In this document: one piece after another, positions 5,000 through 6,147 of the stretch | How positions within the stretch are numbered: position 1 is the stretch's first letter | Layout: each line of letters starts with the position of its first letter | Source: an uncultured Oscillibacter sp. | GTDB lineage: Bacteria; Bacillota; Clostridia; Oscillospirales; Oscillospiraceae | Assembly (NCBI GenBank): GCA_910586735.1 | Contig: CAJUJW010000102.1 | Coordinates: 1-6,147, forward strand | Length of the DNA stretch: 6,147 bases | Direction of reading: 5' to 3' | The notes under the pieces: generated by a model | The model's database searches: none | Told to the model about the DNA's origin: nothing | The model's input: only the letters and a program-made list of their open reading frames with translations | Position numbers and translations under genes: made by a program

Positions 5000-5556
5000 T
5001 TCGTGTCCTCCTTTATGTCCGGCGGGAACCGGCAGTCGTGGCCGGTGTAGTCCCTGTTGATCCAGCAGCCGCTTGCCGGGTGTCCCTCGATTTTCGGCCA
5101 CCAGTATTTCTTGAAAATGTCGTTGTATATCCAGCGCCGGGGCGGCTCTCCTACCCAGCGGCAGTGCCGCCGCCAGTAGGGGGTGAAGGCCCTCCGGAGC
5201 CGCCGGTCGTAGGCTTGCCAGACCAGGTTTTCGTATTCCTCCAGGTTGAGCCGGTCCACGAGTGCCGCCTTTGCCTGGTCCCGGAGCCCTCCGGGCTTCT
5301 TTTCGTCCGCCTCCAAAATGGCGAGGCAGTCGGCCAGCCACTTGTTTCCGGCTTCGTCCTTTGGGTGGGTGGGGAAGGCGAGGGTTTCCAGGTACTTGCT
5401 GAAGAACCAGTCCGCCCCCTCCTGGACCTTCTGCACCTGGGCGCTGTACGCTGCGGCATATTTGGTCGTGAGGATGTCCAGGGGCACCTGGTCCCGGTTG
5501 TGCTTCAGCTTCTCGAAGTCAGCGTGGAACTGCTTCAGTCGCTCTCCGTCTGTCAT
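4996..5556 (-). CDS. 186-aa phage protein of unknown function, first gene of the operon
   Basis: I do not recognise a family. The protein begins MTDGERLKQFHADFEKLKHN, a charged helix. A mainly helical body follows (residues 25-110) with ADWFFSKYLETLAFPTHPKDEAGNKWL and RDQAKAALVDRLNLEEYENLVWQAYDRRL. The C-terminal third is very rich in aromatic and basic residues (FTPYWRRHCRWVG, PRRWIYNDIFKKYWW, GCWINRDYTGHDC), suggesting nucleic-acid binding. The ATG at 5556 is chosen because GGAGG (5566-5570) lies 9 bases upstream; a longer open frame reaches 5739, but it runs through the iteron block and has no ribosome site. It is the first gene after the presumed origin/control region, and its stop overlaps the next start (ATGA). 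It might be a replication or host-takeover protein; this is only a guess from position. Confidence 0.75.
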   Translation of the reverse strand: MTDGERLKQFHADFEKLKHNRDQVPLDILTTKYAAAYSAQVQKVQEGADWFFSKYLETLAFPTHPKDEAGNKWLADCLAILEADEKKPGGLRDQAKAALVDRLNLEEYENLVWQAYDRRLRRAFTPYWRRHCRWVGEPPRRWIYNDIFKKYWWPKIEGHPASGCWINRDYTGHDCRFPPDIKEDTK

Positions 5557-5693
5557 TCCGTCATGCCTCCTATACGGGCCACACAGGGCCACTGGTTGCC
5601 TTTGTTTTAGGGTGGTACTCTTACCCTCCGCACTCTTTAACGCACGCCTTTTTTCCTTGGAAAAACGGCCCCTTACACCTAACTTTCCGGGGC

Positions 5694-5748
5694 AGGTGTA
5701 AGGCCCGGAACCGTTGCGGCTGTGGGCTTTGCGGGGCAACCTTACACC
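5694..5748. repeat. Composite repeat, copy 1: inverted iterons around an 18-base element
   Basis: A reverse iteron (5694-5703), the element TTGCGGCTGTGGGCTTTG (5714-5731), then a forward iteron unit (from 5740). The same arrangement recurs 179 bases to the right with one mismatch in the 18-base element. The flanking iterons are inverted, so each copy could form a stem with a loop of about 36 bases. Confidence 0.75.
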
Positions 5749-5794
5749 TTACACCTAATTTTTTTGAAATACAGCGTTTTTTGAGATTTATGTC

Positions 5795-5824
5795 TTTATT
5801 GCAGAAATTCGTGCGTTAGTGCAA
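5795..5824 (-). promoter_or_regulatory. Candidate promoter for the leftward operon
   Basis: On the minus strand TTGCAC (5824-5819) is followed after 18 bases by AATAAA (5800-5795). Each hexamer matches its consensus at about four of six positions. It sits in the AT-rich core between iterons, so iteron-binding proteins could control it. Other placements in this AT-rich stretch are possible. Confidence 0.3.
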
Positions 5825-5865
5825 AGTTTCACTAAAATACTGTGTATTTGGTGTAAGTTGTGTAA

Positions 5866-5926
5866 TTAGGTGTAAGGAAAGGGCTGTATCCCTTGCGGCT
5901 GTAGGCTTTGACCGCCTTACACCTAA
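5866..5926. repeat. Composite repeat, copy 2: inverted iterons around an 18-base element
   Basis: A reverse iteron TTAGGTGTAAGG (5866-5877), the element TTGCGGCTGTAGGCTTTG (5893-5910), then forward iterons beginning at 5915. It differs from copy 1 at one of 18 positions in the central element. The two copies bracket the AT-rich core at 5758-5866. Confidence 0.75.
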
Positions 5927-5950
5927 CCTTACACCTAACCTTACACCTAA
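5915..5950 (+). repeat. Three perfect tandem copies of the 12-base iteron
   Basis: CCTTACACCTAA repeats exactly three times head to tail. The 12-base period places successive sites slightly more than one helical turn apart. It lies 17 bases downstream (on the minus strand) of the stop codon of the gene at the right edge. Confidence 0.95.
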
Positions 5951-5967
5951 AGTCAGGCGTAAGGTTT

Positions 5968-6147
5968 TTAGAAGGGAAGTTCGCTGTCATCGCCCTCTAT
6001 TTCGTGAAATTGCTGTTGCTGCCAGTCCGGCTCCGGGCCTCCGGCACTCTCCGATCTGGCCGCTGCCAGCTCGTCTGCATCGTCCACGGCGTCCTTGCTC
6101 TCCGCCAGCTTGCCTATGTAGAACTCTACAAAGCGGCTGCTGCGGGT
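5968..6147 (-). CDS. 3' end of a replication-module gene with an SSB-like acidic tail
   Basis: The last 59 residues are visible; the gene enters from the right edge. They start TRSSRFVEFYIGKLAESKDA, which could be the last strand or helix of a folded domain. An acidic Ala/Glu/Ser linker, a Q-rich segment (DWQQQQFHEIEG) and the terminal DDSELPF follow. A disordered Q-rich linker ending in an acidic tip of the form D-D-x-x-L-P-F is the signature C-terminus of bacterial and phage single-stranded DNA-binding proteins, which use it to recruit replication and repair partners. The DNA-binding domain lies outside the window, so the assignment rests on the tail alone. Its position beside the iteron block agrees with a replication role. 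Confidence 0.6.
   Translation of the reverse strand, partial: TRSSRFVEFYIGKLAESKDAVDDADELAAARSESAGGPEPDWQQQQFHEIEGDDSELPF

Larger units (their letters stand above)
5671..5964. repeat. CCTTACACCTAA iteron family, both orientations
   Basis: Forward copies lie at 5671-5682, 5747-5758 (preceded by a partial unit CCTTACA at 5740-5746), 5915-5926, 5927-5938 and 5939-5950. Reverse copies lie at 5694-5703 (AGGTGTAAGG), 5866-5877 (TTAGGTGTAAGG), a shorter one at 5850-5857, and an imperfect AGGCGTAAGG at 5955-5964. The unit is too short and spacers are absent, so it is not a CRISPR array. The unit is probably a binding site for a phage initiator or repressor. Confidence 0.85.
5557..5967. other. Iteron-bearing non-coding region, candidate replication origin and operon control region
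   Basis: No credible gene lies here. The block holds at least seven full or near-full copies of CCTTACACCTAA or its complement, two copies of a composite repeat, and an AT-rich core (about 5758-5868) that contrasts sharply with the GC-rich surroundings. Iterons flanking an AT-rich stretch next to a replication-type gene are the usual look of a phage or plasmid origin. The right end directly follows the stop of a gene with an SSB-like tail. A promoter for the 12-gene operon to the left must also lie here. Confidence 0.65.

Noticed and set aside
5650..5665. TTTTTCC-TT-GGAAAAA inverted repeat as a terminator
   Set aside because: The stem is AT-rich with a two-base loop and no GC-rich base; it is at most a minor structural or operator element.
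5557..5739. Upstream extension of the 186-aa gene, which has an open frame to 5739
   Set aside because: The extension runs through an iteron, has Arg/Lys/Ser-rich shadow-like composition and no ribosome site, while the ATG at 5556 has GGAGG at 9 bases.
5915..5950. Tandem 12-base repeats as a CRISPR array or telomere-like end
   Set aside because: Units are 12 bases, directly adjacent with no spacers, and related copies occur in both orientations; no cas gene is present. Iterons explain it better.

Overview
The window reads as part of a tailed-phage or prophage genome from a GC-rich Gram-positive host, most likely a gut clostridium (Oscillospiraceae or Lachnospiraceae type). Support: every credible gene lies on the minus strand, most starts have strong AGGAGG-type ribosome binding sites, genes are short and packed with ATGA or longer overlaps, and the recognisable products are typical phage early/middle genes. 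The host assignment is inferred from style and GC content, not from a marker gene.

Transcription runs right to left. At the right edge (5968-6147) lies the 3' end of a gene whose product finishes in a Q-rich linker and an acidic DDSELPF tip, as in single-stranded DNA-binding proteins. Next comes a 411-base non-coding block (5557-5967) with repeated CCTTACACCTAA iterons in both orientations around an AT-rich core. This looks like a replication origin and/or the control region of the operon that follows.

From 5556 to 924 there is one nearly gapless operon: an unknown 186-aa protein; a Cys-cluster protein; a double zinc-ribbon reading frame linked to it by an 11-G tract that probably hides a frameshift; two more small CxxC proteins; a PAPS-reductase-family ATP pyrophosphatase; an HD-domain phosphohydrolase; a 58-aa and a 46-aa (one membrane segment) small protein; a VRR-NUC nuclease; two small unknowns; and a sigma-like helix-turn-helix protein of the ArpU/RinA type that probably switches on late genes. 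A strong Rho-independent terminator (883-920) closes the operon.

From 882 to 168 I see no convincing gene. The stretch carries seven same-orientation copies of a GG-N(2-3)-CACAG motif (the seventh reaches the regulator's stop codon), a candidate minus-strand promoter for the next module, and plus-strand promoter and terminator signals that could delimit a small RNA. At the left edge (1-167) begins a ParB/Srx-fold protein of the type often fused to a DNA methylase next to terminase genes, so the late/packaging module probably starts there.

The observations most worth a second look are the G11 tract splitting a likely single zinc-ribbon protein, the iteron block with its duplicated composite repeat, the CACAG motif array in the late leader, and the coupled ATP-pyrophosphatase/HD-hydrolase pair.
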